A DNA stretch of 64,000 nt from Kitasatospora terrestris (GCF_039542905.1 NZ_BAABIS010000001.1:7192001-7256000); one strand, 5' to 3'. Numbered from the stretch's first letter, positions 1 through 10,154 are shown. A program made the numbers and translations. Notes: generated by a model not told the origin, from the letters alone.

Positions 1-1
1 G

Positions 2-1243
2 TGGATCGCCGGCCTGGACGCGCTGCGCAAGCCGCTGCTCCACCTGCACACCCAGGCCAACCGTGAACTGCCCTGGTCCACCATCGACATGGACTTCATG
101 AACCTGAACCAGGCCGCCCACGGCGACCGCGAGTTCGGCTTCGTGCAGGCCCGCCTCGGCGTTTCCCGCAAGACCGTCGCCGGCCACGTCTCCGACCCGA
201 CCGTGGCGCGCCGGGTCGGCGCCTGGGCCCGCGCGGCCGCCGGCCGCGCCGAACTCGCCACCCTGCGCCTGGCCCGGTTCGGCGACAACATGCGCGACGT
301 CGCCGTCACCGAGGGCGACAAGGTCGAGGCCCAGCGGCGCTTCGGCGTCTCCGTCAACACCTACGGCGTCAACGACCTGGTCGCCGCCGTGGACGCGGTC
401 GCCGACAGCGCGGTCACCGAGCTGGTCAAGGACTACGACCAGCGCTACCGTCTGGCGCCCGAGCTGCGCCCCGGTGGCGAGCGGCACGCCTCGCTGCGCT
501 ACGCGGCCCGGATCGAGGCCGGCCTGCGGGGCTTCCTTCAGGAGGGCGGCTTCGGGGCGTTCACCACCAACTTCGAGGACCTGGGGGGCCTGCGCCAGCT
601 TCCGGGGCTGGCGGTCCAGCGGTTGATGGCCGACGGCTACGGCTTCGGCGGTGAGGGCGACTGGAAGACCTCGGTGCTGCTGCGGACCCTGAAGACGGTC
701 GCCTCCGGCCTGCCCGGTGGCACGTCCTTCATGGAGGACTACACCTACCACCTGGAGCCGGGGCGGGAGGTGATCCTGGGCGCGCACATGCTGGAGGTCT
801 GTCCGTCGATCGCCGCCGCGGTGCCGTCGTGCGAGGTGCACCCGCTGGGGATCGGCGGCCGGGAGGACCCGGTGCGGCTGGTCTTCGACGCCGAGCCGGG
901 CCCCGCGGTGGTGGTCGGTCTGGCCGACATGGGCGAGCGGTTCCGGCTGGTCGCCAACGAGATCGACGTGGTCGACCCCGCGGAGCCGCTGCCCGCCCTG
1001 CCGGTCGCCCGCGCGGTCTGGAAGCCCCGCCCGGACCTGCGGACCTCCACCGAGGCGTGGCTGACCGCCGGCGCGCCCCACCACACGGTGCTCTCCCGCG
1101 CCGTGGGCACCGAGGAACTGGAGGACCTCGCCGAGATGCTCGCCACCGAGCTGGTGGTGATCGACCAGGACACCAGCATCCGCCGCTTCACCCGCGAACT
1201 GCGCTGGAACCAGGCCTACTACCGCCTCGCCCAGGGCTTCTGA
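2..1243 (+). CDS. araA: L-arabinose isomerase, 5' end cut off by window edge
   Basis: This enzyme interconverts L-arabinose and L-ribulose in the cytoplasm, the first step of arabinose catabolism. The frame is open from the first bases of the window, and the residues before the first ATG ([21 protein letters not shown]) continue the family sequence. The gene therefore starts outside the window and the ATG at 89 is internal. About 413 of the usual roughly 500 residues are present. The diagnostic [18 protein letters not shown] stretch and the tail typical of AraA ([16 protein letters not shown]) are intact. It is followed after about 170 bp by an aldose epimerase and a transaldolase, so it is probably the tail of a pentose-use operon whose kinase and epimerase would lie to the left. 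Confidence 0.95.
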   Translation, partial: WIAGLDALRKPLLHLHTQANRELPWSTIDMDFMNLNQAAHGDREFGFVQARLGVSRKTVAGHVSDPTVARRVGAWARAAAGRAELATLRLARFGDNMRDVAVTEGDKVEAQRRFGVSVNTYGVNDLVAAVDAVADSAVTELVKDYDQRYRLAPELRPGGERHASLRYAARIEAGLRGFLQEGGFGAFTTNFEDLGGLRQLPGLAVQRLMADGYGFGGEGDWKTSVLLRTLKTVASGLPGGTSFMEDYTYHLEPGREVILGAHMLEVCPSIAAAVPSCEVHPLGIGGREDPVRLVFDAEPGPAVVVGLADMGERFRLVANEIDVVDPAEPLPALPVARAVWKPRPDLRTSTEAWLTAGAPHHTVLSRAVGTEELEDLAEMLATELVVIDQDTSIRRFTRELRWNQAYYRLAQGF

Positions 1244-1415
1244 GCCGAAGCCGCCCACACGCACCGCCGATCCGCAGTCTGCTGCGCCGCTCTCGTCCGG
1301 ACGGGATGAGAACCGTATGCCTCCGGATGGCGATCCCTGTCACCCAGGACCGACGGCGCCCGTGTACCCGGGGCGTCGTCGTCCCTTCCCGTGCCGTAGG
1401 CCCAACGGAGTTGCC

Positions 1416-2507
1416 GTGCCGCTCGAATCAGGTGCCAGTCCCGCGCGACTGAGAATCGCCCAGTCCCAGGTCGCGCCGCTCCCCGACGGCCGGTGGATCA
1501 CCCGCTGGACCTTCGGCGCTCCGGGTGGCGTCATGGCGGAAGTGCTGAGCCTCGGGGCCCGCCTCGAAGCCATCCACGTGCCCGACCGGGACGGTCACCG
1601 CACCAACGTCGTCCTCGGAGGCGGGCAGGTCGCGGAACTGCTGGGCGGAGCGGCGTACTTCGGGGCAACGGTCGGCCGGTACGCCAACCGCGTGGCCGGT
1701 GGCGAGCTGCCCCTGGGCGGTGCCGTCCACCAGCTCGCCACCCAGGACACCGGGCACACCCTGCACGGGGGACCGGACGGCTTCGCGACCCGGCTGTGGG
1801 AAGGCGTGCCCGTCCGGAAGGACGGGCGCGTCGGGGTCCGGCTGCGCCTGCACAGCCCGGACGGCGACCAGGGCTTCCCCGGCGCACTCACCGCCGAGGT
1901 CAGCTACCTCCTCGATGCCGACGGCGAGTTGACCATCGAGTACGGGGCCACCAGCGACGCGTCCACCGTGGTCAACCTCACCAACCACGCCTACTTCAAC
2001 CTCGCGGGCGAAGGCAGCGGTACCGTCCTCGAACACCTGCTGAGGGTCGACGCCTCCGGCTACCTCCCCGTCGACGAGGACCTGATCCCGCTCGGCCCCG
2101 TCGAATCCGTCACCGGAACCGCGTTCGACCTCCGGGAAACCCGTCCGATCGGCGAGCGGCTGGCCGCCCGCCACCCGCAGCTCGACCGGGCCGGCGGCGG
2201 CTACGACCACAACTGGGTACTGAACGGTACGGGACTGCGGACCGTAGCGGTCCTGACCGACCCTGCCAGCGGACGCCGCCTCGAGTGCCGGACCACCGAG
2301 CCAGGCCTGCAGGTATACACCGGGAACCACTTCGACGGCTCGGTCACCGGGCGCTCCGGCCGCCCCTACCTGGCCCACGCGGGCATCGCCCTGGAGACCC
2401 AGCACTATCCCGACTCGCCGCACCGGCCCGAATACCCCTCCACCGTCCTGCACCCCGGCGAGGCGTACCGCTCCACCACGGTCTACCGGTTCACCGCCGG
2501 CCGCTGA
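1416..2507 (+). CDS. galM: aldose 1-epimerase (mutarotase, GalM family)
   Basis: This is predicted to interconvert the alpha and beta anomers of aldoses released from oligosaccharides, in the cytoplasm. Family landmarks are NRVAGG, the DTGHTLHGGPDGF region with the conserved HGG histidine, NLTNHAYFNLAG with the second catalytic histidine, and GYDHNWVL. The frame is open further upstream, but GTG at 1416 has GGAG at 1407-1410 five bases before it and gives a 363-residue protein beginning just ahead of the fold, so I chose it. It lies between araA and the transaldolase in the same direction and probably shares their role in pentose use. The preferred sugar cannot be read from the sequence. Confidence 0.9.
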   Translation: MPLESGASPARLRIAQSQVAPLPDGRWITRWTFGAPGGVMAEVLSLGARLEAIHVPDRDGHRTNVVLGGGQVAELLGGAAYFGATVGRYANRVAGGELPLGGAVHQLATQDTGHTLHGGPDGFATRLWEGVPVRKDGRVGVRLRLHSPDGDQGFPGALTAEVSYLLDADGELTIEYGATSDASTVVNLTNHAYFNLAGEGSGTVLEHLLRVDASGYLPVDEDLIPLGPVESVTGTAFDLRETRPIGERLAARHPQLDRAGGGYDHNWVLNGTGLRTVAVLTDPASGRRLECRTTEPGLQVYTGNHFDGSVTGRSGRPYLAHAGIALETQHYPDSPHRPEYPSTVLHPGEAYRSTTVYRFTAGR

Positions 2508-2564
2508 CGGAGCGGCACACGCCCGGACGGACGGCTCCCCGCAGGACAGAACGAAAGGACCCCC

Positions 2565-3698
2565 ATGACCGATGCATTGAAGCGCCTCAGCGACGAGGGC
2601 GTGGCGATCTGGCTGGACGACCTGAGCCGCGAGCGACTGAACTCCGGCAACCTGGCCGAGCTGGTGCAGGAGAAGCACGTGGTCGGCGTGACCACCAACC
2701 CGACCATCTTCCAGAAGGCGATCGGCGGCAACGGCGCCTACGCCGGCCAGCTGGAGGACCTCGCGGTCCGCAAGCTGACCACCGACGAGGCCGTCCGCAT
2801 GATCACCACCTCGGACGTGCGCGACGCCGCCGACGTGCTGCGCCCGGTCTACGACGCCACAGGCGGCCGCGACGGCCGGGTCTCCATCGAGGTCGACCCG
2901 CGCCTGGCCCACAGCACCGCGGCGACGGTGGCCGAGGCCAAGCAGCTGTGGTGGCTGGTCGACCGCCCGAACGTGTTCATCAAGATCCCGGCCACCAAGG
3001 CCGGCCTGCCCGCCATCACCGCCGTGCTGGCCAAGGGCATCAGCGTCAACGTCACGCTGATCTTCTCGCTGGAGCGCTACCGCGAGGTGATGGACGCCTA
3101 CCTGACCGGTCTGGAGCAGGCCAAGGCCACCGGCCTCGACCTCTCCTCGATCGAGTCGGTCGCGTCCTTCTTCGTCTCCCGCGTGGACACCGAGATCGAC
3201 AAGCGCCTCGACAAGGTCGGCGGCGCCGCCAAGGAGCTCAAGGGCAAGGCCGCCCTGGCCAACGCCCGCCTCGCCTACCAGGCCTACGAAGAGGTGTTCG
3301 GCTCCGCCGACGGTCGTCAGGAGCCCTCCGACCGCTGGAAGGCGCTGGAGGCCGCCGGCGCCAAGCCGCAGCGTCCGCTGTGGGCCTCCACCGGCGTCAA
3401 GGACCCGAACCTCCCGGACACCCTGTACGTGACCGAGCTGGTCGCCCCCGGCACCGTCAACACCATGCCCGAGGCCACCCTGGACGCCACCGACGACCAC
3501 GGCGTGGTCACCGGTGACACCGTCCGCCCGAACTACGCGGACGCCAAGGCCGTCCTGGAGGCCGTCGCGGCCGCCGGCGTCGACTACGACGACGTCGTCC
3601 AGGTGCTCGAGGACGAGGGCGTGGAGAAGTTCGAGACCTCCTGGAACGAGCTGCTCGACACCGTCACCGCCACCCTCGCCGCCCACGGGAGCAACTGA
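2565..3698 (+). CDS. tal: transaldolase
   Basis: This transfers a dihydroxyacetone unit between sugar phosphates in the non-oxidative pentose phosphate pathway. The 377-residue length and the N-terminal [14 protein letters not shown] motif fit the long TalB-like actinobacterial transaldolases. The Schiff-base lysine is expected in the NVFIKIPAT segment, and the [15 protein letters not shown] motif follows. The start has AAAGGA upstream at good spacing. Its position behind araA and galM suggests it feeds pentose carbon into central metabolism. Actinobacteria often carry another transaldolase next to transketolase, so this may be an additional, operon-linked copy. Confidence 0.95.
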   Translation: MTDALKRLSDEGVAIWLDDLSRERLNSGNLAELVQEKHVVGVTTNPTIFQKAIGGNGAYAGQLEDLAVRKLTTDEAVRMITTSDVRDAADVLRPVYDATGGRDGRVSIEVDPRLAHSTAATVAEAKQLWWLVDRPNVFIKIPATKAGLPAITAVLAKGISVNVTLIFSLERYREVMDAYLTGLEQAKATGLDLSSIESVASFFVSRVDTEIDKRLDKVGGAAKELKGKAALANARLAYQAYEEVFGSADGRQEPSDRWKALEAAGAKPQRPLWASTGVKDPNLPDTLYVTELVAPGTVNTMPEATLDATDDHGVVTGDTVRPNYADAKAVLEAVAAAGVDYDDVVQVLEDEGVEKFETSWNELLDTVTATLAAHGSN

Positions 3699-3723
3699 CG
3701 CCCACCGAGGAGGCTGCGGGGCA

Positions 3724-3772
3724 CCAGGCAGGGCGTCGTGTTGTCGCTCCCACATCACTTCGCCCTGCCTGG
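3724..3772. terminator. bidirectional hairpin between transaldolase and xylanase genes
   Basis: CCAGGCAGGGCG at 3724-3735 is exactly complementary to CGCCCTGCCTGG at 3761-3772, a 12-bp stem with a 25-nt loop. It sits between two converging genes and can terminate both. Confidence 0.75.
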
Positions 3773-3825
3773 CAGCTGGGAGAACGGCAGTGCAGCGCGC
3801 AGGGAGCCGGCCCTCCTCGCCGGGC

Positions 3826-4806
3826 TCAGCCCACGCTGCAGGAGACCGTGGGCCAGGTGGTGCTGCCGTTCTTCATGATGGTCATGCCCCAGTTGTTGCC
3901 CGCGCCGTTGGGGGTGGCGACCAGTGTCTGGGCGTCGGGGTAGGACGAGTTGATGTTCCAGGTCGAGCTGATCTTCTCCGGGGACGGGACCTTGACGGTC
4001 ACCTTCCAGGTGCTCGCCCCCGTGACCGAGACATTCAGGTTGTAGCGGTCGCTCCACGAGGCGCCGGCGGAGAGCGTTGCGGTGCAGCCTCCACCGCCGC
4101 CCGTACCGCCGCCGGTGGAGGAGCCCAGCGTGATGTTGGAGCTGCCGCTGCTCCGGTAGCCCTCGGTCGCCATGATCTCGTAGTTCATGGTGCCGAGGTT
4201 CATGCCGTACCGGGCCCACGCGTCGAAGTGGTTCGCGACGGTGATGGTCCCGCCCGTCCGCTTGGCCTGACGGACGCTCCAGTACTGGTTGAACGTCTTG
4301 ACGCCTTCGATGGACGGTGCGTTGTAGCGCGTCGTCTCGTAGATGTCGTACGTCCCGCCGTCACTGGTCACGGTGCCCTTGTAGGTGCCGGTGGGCTTGT
4401 AGGAGCCGTAGTTCTCGACGATGTAGTACTCGACGAGCGGGTTGGTGCTCCAGCCGTAGAGCGACAGGTACGCGTTCCCGTTGGTGCTCCACGTACCCGA
4501 GTACGTCACCGGGTTGCGTGAGCCGGTGCTCCAGCCCTTTCCGGCCACGAAGTTGCCGGCGTTGGTCCACGACGTGCTGTAGTTGCCGCCGCCGTTCAGG
4601 GACATCGACGCCGCTCCGGTGCCTTCGGTCCAGAACGAGTAGAAGTACCCGCCGTCACTACCGGTCTGGTTCCCGGTGACGGTCGCGGCCTCGGCCGTGC
4701 CGGGCAGGACCAGGACGATCGCGAGGGCCGGTGCGAGGGCGCGTGCCTTGCGGGCGTGCCGCCGGAGGCGGCCGGACGTGCGGCTCTTCGTGCGGGGGAG
4801 GTTCAC
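3826..4806 (-). CDS. secreted endo-1,4-beta-xylanase, GH11 with C-terminal CBM2
   Basis: This cleaves internal beta-1,4 bonds of xylan outside the cell. The 326 residues show an Arg-rich signal peptide (1-40, ending TAEA-ATV) and a GH11 jelly-roll at about 42-228. The nucleophile is Glu126 in [12 protein letters not shown] and the acid/base is Glu215 in [11 protein letters not shown] Gly-rich linker (TGGGTGGGGG) leads to a CBM2-type cellulose/xylan-binding domain at about 241-326 with terminal cysteines. Start is GTG at 4806; the ribosome site is weak. The leader is long and holds a TCGAAACTTTCGA palindrome, the type of element known upstream of Streptomyces xylanase genes. It converges on the transaldolase gene. 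Confidence 0.95.
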   Translation of the reverse strand: MNLPRTKSRTSGRLRRHARKARALAPALAIVLVLPGTAEAATVTGNQTGSDGGYFYSFWTEGTGAASMSLNGGGNYSTSWTNAGNFVAGKGWSTGSRNPVTYSGTWSTNGNAYLSLYGWSTNPLVEYYIVENYGSYKPTGTYKGTVTSDGGTYDIYETTRYNAPSIEGVKTFNQYWSVRQAKRTGGTITVANHFDAWARYGMNLGTMNYEIMATEGYRSSGSSNITLGSSTGGGTGGGGGCTATLSAGASWSDRYNLNVSVTGASTWKVTVKVPSPEKISSTWNINSSYPDAQTLVATPNGAGNNWGMTIMKNGSTTWPTVSCSVG

Positions 4807-5105
4807 GGGAGTGATCCGTCCTGCTGGGGGGTGGGTGGGGAGTGCGGACCTGGCCGCTGCCGGCCGTGGGGGCGGTCGGCAGCGGCGCTGTCGCGCGGCG
4901 GTGCAGAGCGTCGGATGGACTGAACGACCAAGCAGGCCAGGCCAGTTGGCGCAAACAGCCCTGTCCGGGCTCTTCGGATTTGTCGACGGCGACAGTGTTG
5001 GCCTGAGCCTGACGGGCTGTCAATACTTTCGGTCGATGGTCCGATAGATTCGAACTCTGCCCCGCCCCACCCTGATTCAAATAATCCCTGGTCAGTACGG
5101 TGTCG

Positions 5106-5144
5106 CAGAAGATTCCTGGAGGAGGAAATCGGTCGAATCTTCTG
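5106..5144 (-). terminator. inverted repeat downstream of the ceb-bgl operon
   Basis: CAGAAGATTC (5106-5115) pairs perfectly with GAATCTTCTG (5135-5144) over a 19-nt loop. It lies 73 bp beyond the beta-glucosidase stop, where a terminator of the ceb operon would be expected, but it is less GC-rich than the other terminators here. It could instead be a regulatory structure. Confidence 0.4.
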
Positions 5145-5193
5145 GATGTCGCAGGCGTCGGCAAGGCAACGCGAAACATTCGACCAAGTGTCT

Positions 5194-5206
5194 TCGAAAC
5201 TTTCGA
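5194..5206. promoter_or_regulatory. xylanase-type operator TCGAAACTTTCGA
   Basis: This is a perfect 13-bp inverted repeat around a central C. GAAA-N-TTTC palindromes of this type are known upstream of Streptomyces xylan-regulon genes. A one-mismatch copy lies at 5172-5182, 23 bp away centre to centre, about two helical turns. The regulator is not identified in the window. Confidence 0.65.
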
Positions 5207-5217
5207 TAAAGCGGCGG

Positions 5218-6645
5218 TCAGGCCGGCCCGCCCCGGCGGATCACCTGCGAGTACCAGTGGGCGCTGGACTTCGGGGTGCGGGCCAGCGTGTCGTAGTCCA
5301 CGTGGACCATGCCGAAGCGCTTGCCGTAGCCGTAGGCCCATTCGAAGTTGTCCATCAGCGACCACAGGTAGTAGCCGCGGACGTCGGCGCCGGCCTCGAT
5401 GGCGTCGGCGATCGCGCCGAGGTGGCCCTCGATGTAGCGGATCCGCTCCGGGTCGTGGACGCTGCCGTCGGCGGAGACGACGTCCTCGAACGCGGCGCCG
5501 TTCTCGGTGACCAGCAGCGGAAGCCCGTGCTTGCGGTACAGCGAGGTCAGCGAGTCGGACAGGCCGGTCGGGTCGATCGGCCACCCCATGGCGGTGACGT
5601 CCTCGTTGGCGAGGTGGAAGGCGACGTCCTCGGCGCCCGGCCAGGGGCTGTGCGTGCTGTCGCCGTGGCCGTCGTGCCGGGGGAGGTCCTTGGCGTTGCC
5701 GGCGGAGGAGACCACGGTCGGGTTGTAGTAGTTGAGGCCGAGCAGGTCGATCGGCCGGCTGATCTCGGCGAGGTCGCCGTCGTGGACGAGCTCCTCCCAC
5801 TTGACGAGGTGCGAGGTGTCGGCGATCAGGTCGGCCGGGTACTCGCCCTCGAACATCGGGCCGGTGAAGATCCGGTTGCCGACGGCCTCGATCCGGCGGG
5901 CGGCCTCCAGGTCGTCCGGGTGCCCGCTGAGCGGGCGGACGGCGTGCAGGTTGAGCGAGACGGCGATCCGGGAGCCGGCCGGGAGGGCGGAGCGCAGGGC
6001 GCCGACGGCGAGGCCGTGGCCGAGGTTGAGGTGGTGGGCGGCCTTGAGGGCGTCGGCGGGGTTGGTGCGGCCGGGGGCGTGCACGCCGGAGCCGTAGCCG
6101 AGGAAGGCGCTGCACCAGGGTTCGTTGAGGGTGGTCCAGGTGGAGACCCGGTCGCCGAGGGCCTCGGCGGCGAGGCCGGCGTACTCGGCGAAGCGGAAGG
6201 CGGTCTCGCGGTGGGGCCAGCCGCCGGCGGACTCCAGTTCCTGGGGGAGGTCCCAGTGGTAGAGGGTGGCGACGGGGGCGATGCCGTGGGCGAGCAGTTC
6301 GTCGCACAGGGCGCGGTAGAAGTCCAGGCCGCGTTCGACGGCGGGGCCGCGGCCGGTGGGCTGGATCCGGGGCCAGGCGAGCGAGAAGCGGTAGGAGGTG
6401 AGGCCGAGGTCGGCCATCATCCGGACGTCCTCGCGGAACCGGTGGTAGTGGTCGACGGCGATGTCGCCGGTGTCGCCGCCGACCACCTTGCCGGGGGTGT
6501 GGCTGAAGGTGTCCCAGATCGATGCGGTGCGGCCGTCCTCGGCGACGGCGCCCTCGATCTGGTAGGCGGCGGTGGCCGCGCCCCAGGCGAAGTGCGCGGG
6601 GAACGGGCGGCGCGGGGACTGGGGGGAGGGGGACGCGGTGGTCAT
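5218..6645 (-). CDS. bglC: intracellular GH1 beta-glucosidase of the ceb operon
   Basis: This hydrolyses imported cellobiose and cello-oligosaccharides to glucose. The 475 residues lack a signal peptide. GH1 landmarks are [14 protein letters not shown] near the N terminus, LYHWDLPQ, acid/base Glu175 in TTLNEPW, nucleophile Glu381 in VTENGAAF, and [12 protein letters not shown] near the end. It follows the permease gene cebG by about 50 bp on the same strand, matching the cebR-cebEFG-bglC order known in Streptomyces, where the enzyme also removes the inducer of CebR. The symbol follows that synteny. A second GH1 gene in this window (38227) belongs to another module. Confidence 0.95.
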   Translation of the reverse strand: MTTASPSPQSPRRPFPAHFAWGAATAAYQIEGAVAEDGRTASIWDTFSHTPGKVVGGDTGDIAVDHYHRFREDVRMMADLGLTSYRFSLAWPRIQPTGRGPAVERGLDFYRALCDELLAHGIAPVATLYHWDLPQELESAGGWPHRETAFRFAEYAGLAAEALGDRVSTWTTLNEPWCSAFLGYGSGVHAPGRTNPADALKAAHHLNLGHGLAVGALRSALPAGSRIAVSLNLHAVRPLSGHPDDLEAARRIEAVGNRIFTGPMFEGEYPADLIADTSHLVKWEELVHDGDLAEISRPIDLLGLNYYNPTVVSSAGNAKDLPRHDGHGDSTHSPWPGAEDVAFHLANEDVTAMGWPIDPTGLSDSLTSLYRKHGLPLLVTENGAAFEDVVSADGSVHDPERIRYIEGHLGAIADAIEAGADVRGYYLWSLMDNFEWAYGYGKRFGMVHVDYDTLARTPKSSAHWYSQVIRRGGPA

Positions 6646-6693
6646 GGGGGAGGCGCTCCAGGAAGGTGTGCGGAGGTGGCGGAGGGGGCCTGA

Positions 6694-7602
6694 TCAGCCC
6701 TTGAGGGCACCCTGCGTGATGCCGCCGACGATCTGCCGGCCGAAGACGGTGAACACCAGCAGCAGCGGTAGGGTGCCGACGAGCGCGCCGGCGGTGATGA
6801 CCGACCAGTCGGTGGACCAACCGGTGCCCAGCCCGGCCAGGGCGACCTGGACGGTGGGGTTGGTGGCGCCGTTCATCGCGATGATGGGCCACAGGAAGTC
6901 GTTCCAGGACTGCACGAAGGCGAGCATTCCCAGTACCGCCATGGCCGGCCGGGCGACCGGGACGACGACGTGCCAGATGACCCGGAGCGAGTTGGCTCCG
7001 TCGACCCGGGCGGCCTCCAGCAGTTCGGTGGGCAGGGCCTGGGTGAGGTACTGGCGCATGAAGAACACGCCGAAGGCGGTGACGAGCGTCGGCAGGATCA
7101 GGGCGCCGAGCTGGTTGCCCAGCCCGAGGTGCTTCATCAGGATGAACAGCGGGACGATGCTGACCTGGGCGGGAACCGCCATGGTGGCGACCACCAGGGC
7201 GAGCAGCGCGCCGCGGCCGGGAAAGCGCAGCTTGGCGAACGCGAAGCCGGCCAGCACGGAGAACGCCACGGTGCTGAGCGCGACGGTACCGGCGACCAGG
7301 GTCGAGTTGAGCAGCGCGACGCCCATGCCGCGCGCTCCGGCGTTGTGCCAGACGTAGCCGACGTTGTGGAACAGGTTCCCGCCGGGAAGCAGCGGCGGCG
7401 GGGTGGAGATCACCCGGTGGCTGTCGGTGGAGGCCGCGACCAGGGTCCAGTACAGCGGGAACAGGGAGGCGAGCGCGACCAGCACCAGCGTGGTCAGGGC
7501 GAGCGGGCCGGCCCGGTGCTGGTCGCCCGCGCCGGAGGCGCGCAGCCGCGGCCGTCGCCCCGCTCGGCGGCGGGTGGCAGGGATGTCGGAGGCGGTGGTC
7601 AT
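6694..7602 (-). CDS. cebG: cellobiose/cellotriose ABC transporter permease CebG
   Basis: This is the second membrane subunit of the cello-oligosaccharide importer. The 302 residues contain about six membrane segments, and the EAA loop EAARVDGANSLRVIWHVVVPVARP contacts the ATPase. I chose ATG 7602, which follows AGGAC and begins 18 bp after the cebF stop. The frame is open much further upstream, but that part overlaps cebF and is spurious. No ATPase gene is in the operon. In Streptomyces this transporter uses the shared ATPase MsiK encoded elsewhere, and the same is likely here. Confidence 0.95.
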   Translation of the reverse strand: MTTASDIPATRRRAGRRPRLRASGAGDQHRAGPLALTTLVLVALASLFPLYWTLVAASTDSHRVISTPPPLLPGGNLFHNVGYVWHNAGARGMGVALLNSTLVAGTVALSTVAFSVLAGFAFAKLRFPGRGALLALVVATMAVPAQVSIVPLFILMKHLGLGNQLGALILPTLVTAFGVFFMRQYLTQALPTELLEAARVDGANSLRVIWHVVVPVARPAMAVLGMLAFVQSWNDFLWPIIAMNGATNPTVQVALAGLGTGWSTDWSVITAGALVGTLPLLLVFTVFGRQIVGGITQGALKG

Positions 7603-7619
7603 GGTCCGGTCCTTCCCGC

Positions 7620-8618
7620 TCACGTGGCGGAGCGCAGGCGGCGGGCGATCAGGGTGTTGGCCAGGCCGACCAGCAGGAGCAGGCCGAACATGATCCAGGC
7701 GATGGCGGAGGCGCGGCCGAGCATGCTGCTGTGGAAGCCCTGGTCGTACATGAAGATGCCGAGGGTCTCGTACTGGTGGTCCGCGCCGCCCTGGTGGCCG
7801 CTCTGGCCGCCGAAGAGGTAGGGCTCGCCGAAGAGTTGGGTGGCCCCGATGGAGGAGACCACGACGGTGAACAGGATGGTGGGGCGCAGTTCGGGAACGG
7901 TGACGTTGCGGAACTGCTGCCAGCGGTTGGCGCCGTCGATGGCGGCGGCCTCGTACAGTTCGCGGGGGATGGCCTGCATCGCGGCGAGGTAGATCAGCGC
8001 GTTGTAGCCGGTCCACCGCCAGATGACGATCACCGAGACGGCGATCTGCGAGCTCCACGGTCCGGCCTCCCAGCGGACCGGGCCCGCCCCCACCAGGCCG
8101 AGCAGCCAGTTGGCCATGCCGCCCTCGGGGCTGAAGATCAGCGCGAACACCAGGGTGGCGGCGGCCACCGAGGTCGCGTACGGCGCGAGCAGTGCGGTGC
8201 GGAAGAAACCGCGGGCCGGGAGCCGGTAGTTGAGCAGGTGCGCGAGGCCGAGCGCGGCCAGCAGCTGCGGGACGGTGGACAGCACGCCGAGGGTGACGGT
8301 GTTGCCCAGGGCGTTCCAGAAGTAGTGGCTGGGCGGGCCGAACAGCAGGTCCGAGTAGTTCTGCAGACCCACCCAGTCGGCCTTGTCCACGTTGTAGAGG
8401 CTGACCCGGTGCAGGGACAGCCAGCCGGTGTACAGCAGCGGGAAGAGGCCGAAGGCGGCGAACACCAGGAAGAAGGGCGCGACGAACAGGTAGGGCGACG
8501 CGAGATGGCCCCAGCGGTGCAGGCGGCTGCGCAGGGCGGTCGGCTCCCGGCGGCCCTGCGGGGCGGTGGGCGGCGGACCGGCCGGGTCGCTCCGGTCCGT
8601 GCGGGTGGGGGTGGCCAC
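7620..8618 (-). CDS. cebF: cellobiose/cellotriose ABC transporter permease CebF
   Basis: This is the first permease subunit of the importer. It has an N-terminal cytoplasmic tail rich in Pro and Arg, then about six membrane segments starting with SPYLFVAPFFLVFAAFGLFP. The EAA motif is EAAAIDGANRWQQFRNVTVPELRP. GTG 8618 is preferred because GGAGGAAACCT lies directly upstream; an ATG at 8693 in frame would add 25 residues without a good ribosome site. Length is 332 residues. It follows cebE after a GC-rich gap of about 150 bp, long for this operon, in which no clear gene is seen. Confidence 0.95.
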   Translation of the reverse strand: MATPTRTDRSDPAGPPPTAPQGRREPTALRSRLHRWGHLASPYLFVAPFFLVFAAFGLFPLLYTGWLSLHRVSLYNVDKADWVGLQNYSDLLFGPPSHYFWNALGNTVTLGVLSTVPQLLAALGLAHLLNYRLPARGFFRTALLAPYATSVAAATLVFALIFSPEGGMANWLLGLVGAGPVRWEAGPWSSQIAVSVIVIWRWTGYNALIYLAAMQAIPRELYEAAAIDGANRWQQFRNVTVPELRPTILFTVVVSSIGATQLFGEPYLFGGQSGHQGGADHQYETLGIFMYDQGFHSSMLGRASAIAWIMFGLLLLVGLANTLIARRLRSAT

Positions 8619-8769
8619 AGGTTTCCTCCGTGCCGTGTCGACCGCCGGGTGGCTCGACGCGTCGTTCGTGAAAGGGGTGGGGAGAGCGGGCAACCGGCCG
8701 GCCGCCCGCGGCGGGGCGGCGCCGCACGGGCAGCCGGCGGTCGGGCCCGTACGGCGCTGCGCCCGGGAC

Positions 8770-10071
8770 CTACTGGACGCTGCTCGCCACCTGCTTGAGG
8801 GTGGCGGCCCAGGCCTCGTCGGCGCTCTTGTGGTTCTGCTCCATCAGCAGCACGCCGTTGCTGAACGCCCCGTGCAGGTCGCCGTGGTGGGGGCCGGTCT
8901 CCGCCGGGGTGATGGCCTTCGCCGCGGTGGAGAAGATCTGGCCGGTGGGGGCCTTCGGGCCGATGTAGGGGTTGGTGAAGTCGGTGACGCCGGGCAGCGC
9001 GTACGCCTTCTGGTTGGCCGGGATGTTGCCGACCTTCTGGAAGACCTTGGCCTGCTGCTCCGGCGCGGTCAGCCAGACGGCCAGCGCCTGGGCCTGGGCG
9101 ACGTGCTTGCCGGAGGCCGGCACCGCGAGGAAGGAGCCGCCCCAGTTGCCGGCGGCGGGCGCCTGCGCGATGTTCCACTTGCCGGCGTTGCCCGGGCCGG
9201 AGAACTTCTCGATGTTCGCCTGCTGCCAGGACGGGCAGACCGTGGTGGCGAAGGTGGAGTTGGAGAACGCCGTCTGCCAGGGGGTGTCGAACTCCTTGAG
9301 CCCCTGGGTGACTCCGGCCTGGACCGCCTCGGCGGCCAGCTTCCAGCCGCTGCGCACACCGGCGGAGTCCTGGTAGGCGAGCTTGCCCTTGCGGTAGTAC
9401 TGCTCGGCGCTGGAGGAGACGACGCCGTTGTAGAGCCCGGTGGCGGTGTCCATGAAGTAGGTGCCCTTGGGCGCCTTGGCCTGGAACTGGCGGCCCGTCT
9501 CCACGTACTTCGCCCAGTCGCCCGCCCACAGGGCGCTGACCTGCGCCGGGTCGGAGGGCAGGCCGGCGGCGGCGAACAGGTCCTGCCGGTAGCAGATCGC
9601 CATCGGGCCGACGTCGGTGCCGAGGCCGATGGTCCGGCCGTCGGCGGTGGTCGCCTGCTGCCACTTCCACGGCAGGTAGGCGTCCTTCTCGACGCCCGCG
9701 GCCTTCGACATGTCGGTGAACGCGCCGCTGAGCTGGTCGGAGGTGGCCAGGGCGATCCGGCTCACCTCCAGGGCCTGGATGTCGTCGAGACCGCCACCCG
9801 ACAGCCGGGTCTGCAGGGCGGTCCAGTAGTCGCCCTCCTGGGTGGTGGTGTTCTCGGTGATGGTGATGTTCGGGTGGGCCTTCATGTACTCGTCGAAGAG
9901 CCCGGCCTCCTTGTAGCCGAAGGTGCCGAAGTCGCCCACGCTGAGCGTGATCTTCGCGTTCGGGTCGTCCGAGCCGGAGCCGGACGAGGAGCAGCCGGTC
10001 GCCAGCAGCGCGGTGACGGCGGCGGCGGAGACGAGGGCGGCCGTTCTGCGGGGACGGCGGTGCGGGGACAT
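8770..10071 (-). CDS. cebE: cellobiose/cellotriose-binding lipoprotein CebE
   Basis: This is the extracellular solute-binding lipoprotein that captures cello-oligosaccharides for CebFG. The N terminus has a basic region (SPHRRPRRT), a hydrophobic stretch and the lipobox ALLATGC, followed by a Ser/Gly-rich tether. The rest is a cluster B/family 1 sugar-binding fold, and the protein is 433 residues. ATG 10071 is preceded by GGAGGATCC at ideal spacing, which rules out the in-frame codons further upstream. The gene is preceded by TTGACA/CAGGGT promoter hexamers and a perfect CebR box, so cellobiose-dependent derepression is expected. Confidence 0.95.
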   Translation of the reverse strand: MSPHRRPRRTAALVSAAAVTALLATGCSSSGSGSDDPNAKITLSVGDFGTFGYKEAGLFDEYMKAHPNITITENTTTQEGDYWTALQTRLSGGGLDDIQALEVSRIALATSDQLSGAFTDMSKAAGVEKDAYLPWKWQQATTADGRTIGLGTDVGPMAICYRQDLFAAAGLPSDPAQVSALWAGDWAKYVETGRQFQAKAPKGTYFMDTATGLYNGVVSSSAEQYYRKGKLAYQDSAGVRSGWKLAAEAVQAGVTQGLKEFDTPWQTAFSNSTFATTVCPSWQQANIEKFSGPGNAGKWNIAQAPAAGNWGGSFLAVPASGKHVAQAQALAVWLTAPEQQAKVFQKVGNIPANQKAYALPGVTDFTNPYIGPKAPTGQIFSTAAKAITPAETGPHHGDLHGAFSNGVLLMEQNHKSADEAWAATLKQVASSVQ

Positions 10072-10154
10072 GGATCCTCCAGGAGTGGTGGCGGGGCGCG
10101 AAGGGTGGGAAACCGCCCGGAGGGACACGGCCGGGGGCCGTGGAGCGCGGTGGA

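Larger units (their letters stand above)
4807..5217 (-). promoter_or_regulatory. 411-bp leader and promoter region of the GH11 xylanase
   Basis: No gene is visible here. Read towards the xylanase it holds, in order: the TCGAAACTTTCGA palindrome (5194-5206), a weaker CGAAACATTCG copy (5172-5182), a large inverted repeat (5106-5144), and a TTGACA -35 hexamer (minus strand, 5023-5018) preceded by a half-site CGAAAG. No convincing -10 follows. A transcript from there would carry an untranslated leader of about 190 nt. Confidence 0.55.

Noticed and set aside
89-1243. araA as a complete gene starting at ATG 89
   Set aside because: The frame is open to the window edge and the upstream residues match AraA, so the gene is truncated by the window.
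1428-3758. Minus-strand frame of 776 codons over galM and tal
   Set aside because: The opposite strand encodes two enzymes with intact motifs. This frame is Gly/Val-rich without domain or ribosome site.
8619-8727. Upstream extensions of cebG and cebF
   Set aside because: The frames are open upstream, but strong GGAGG/AGGAC sites mark the downstream starts and the extensions overlap other genes or lack homology.
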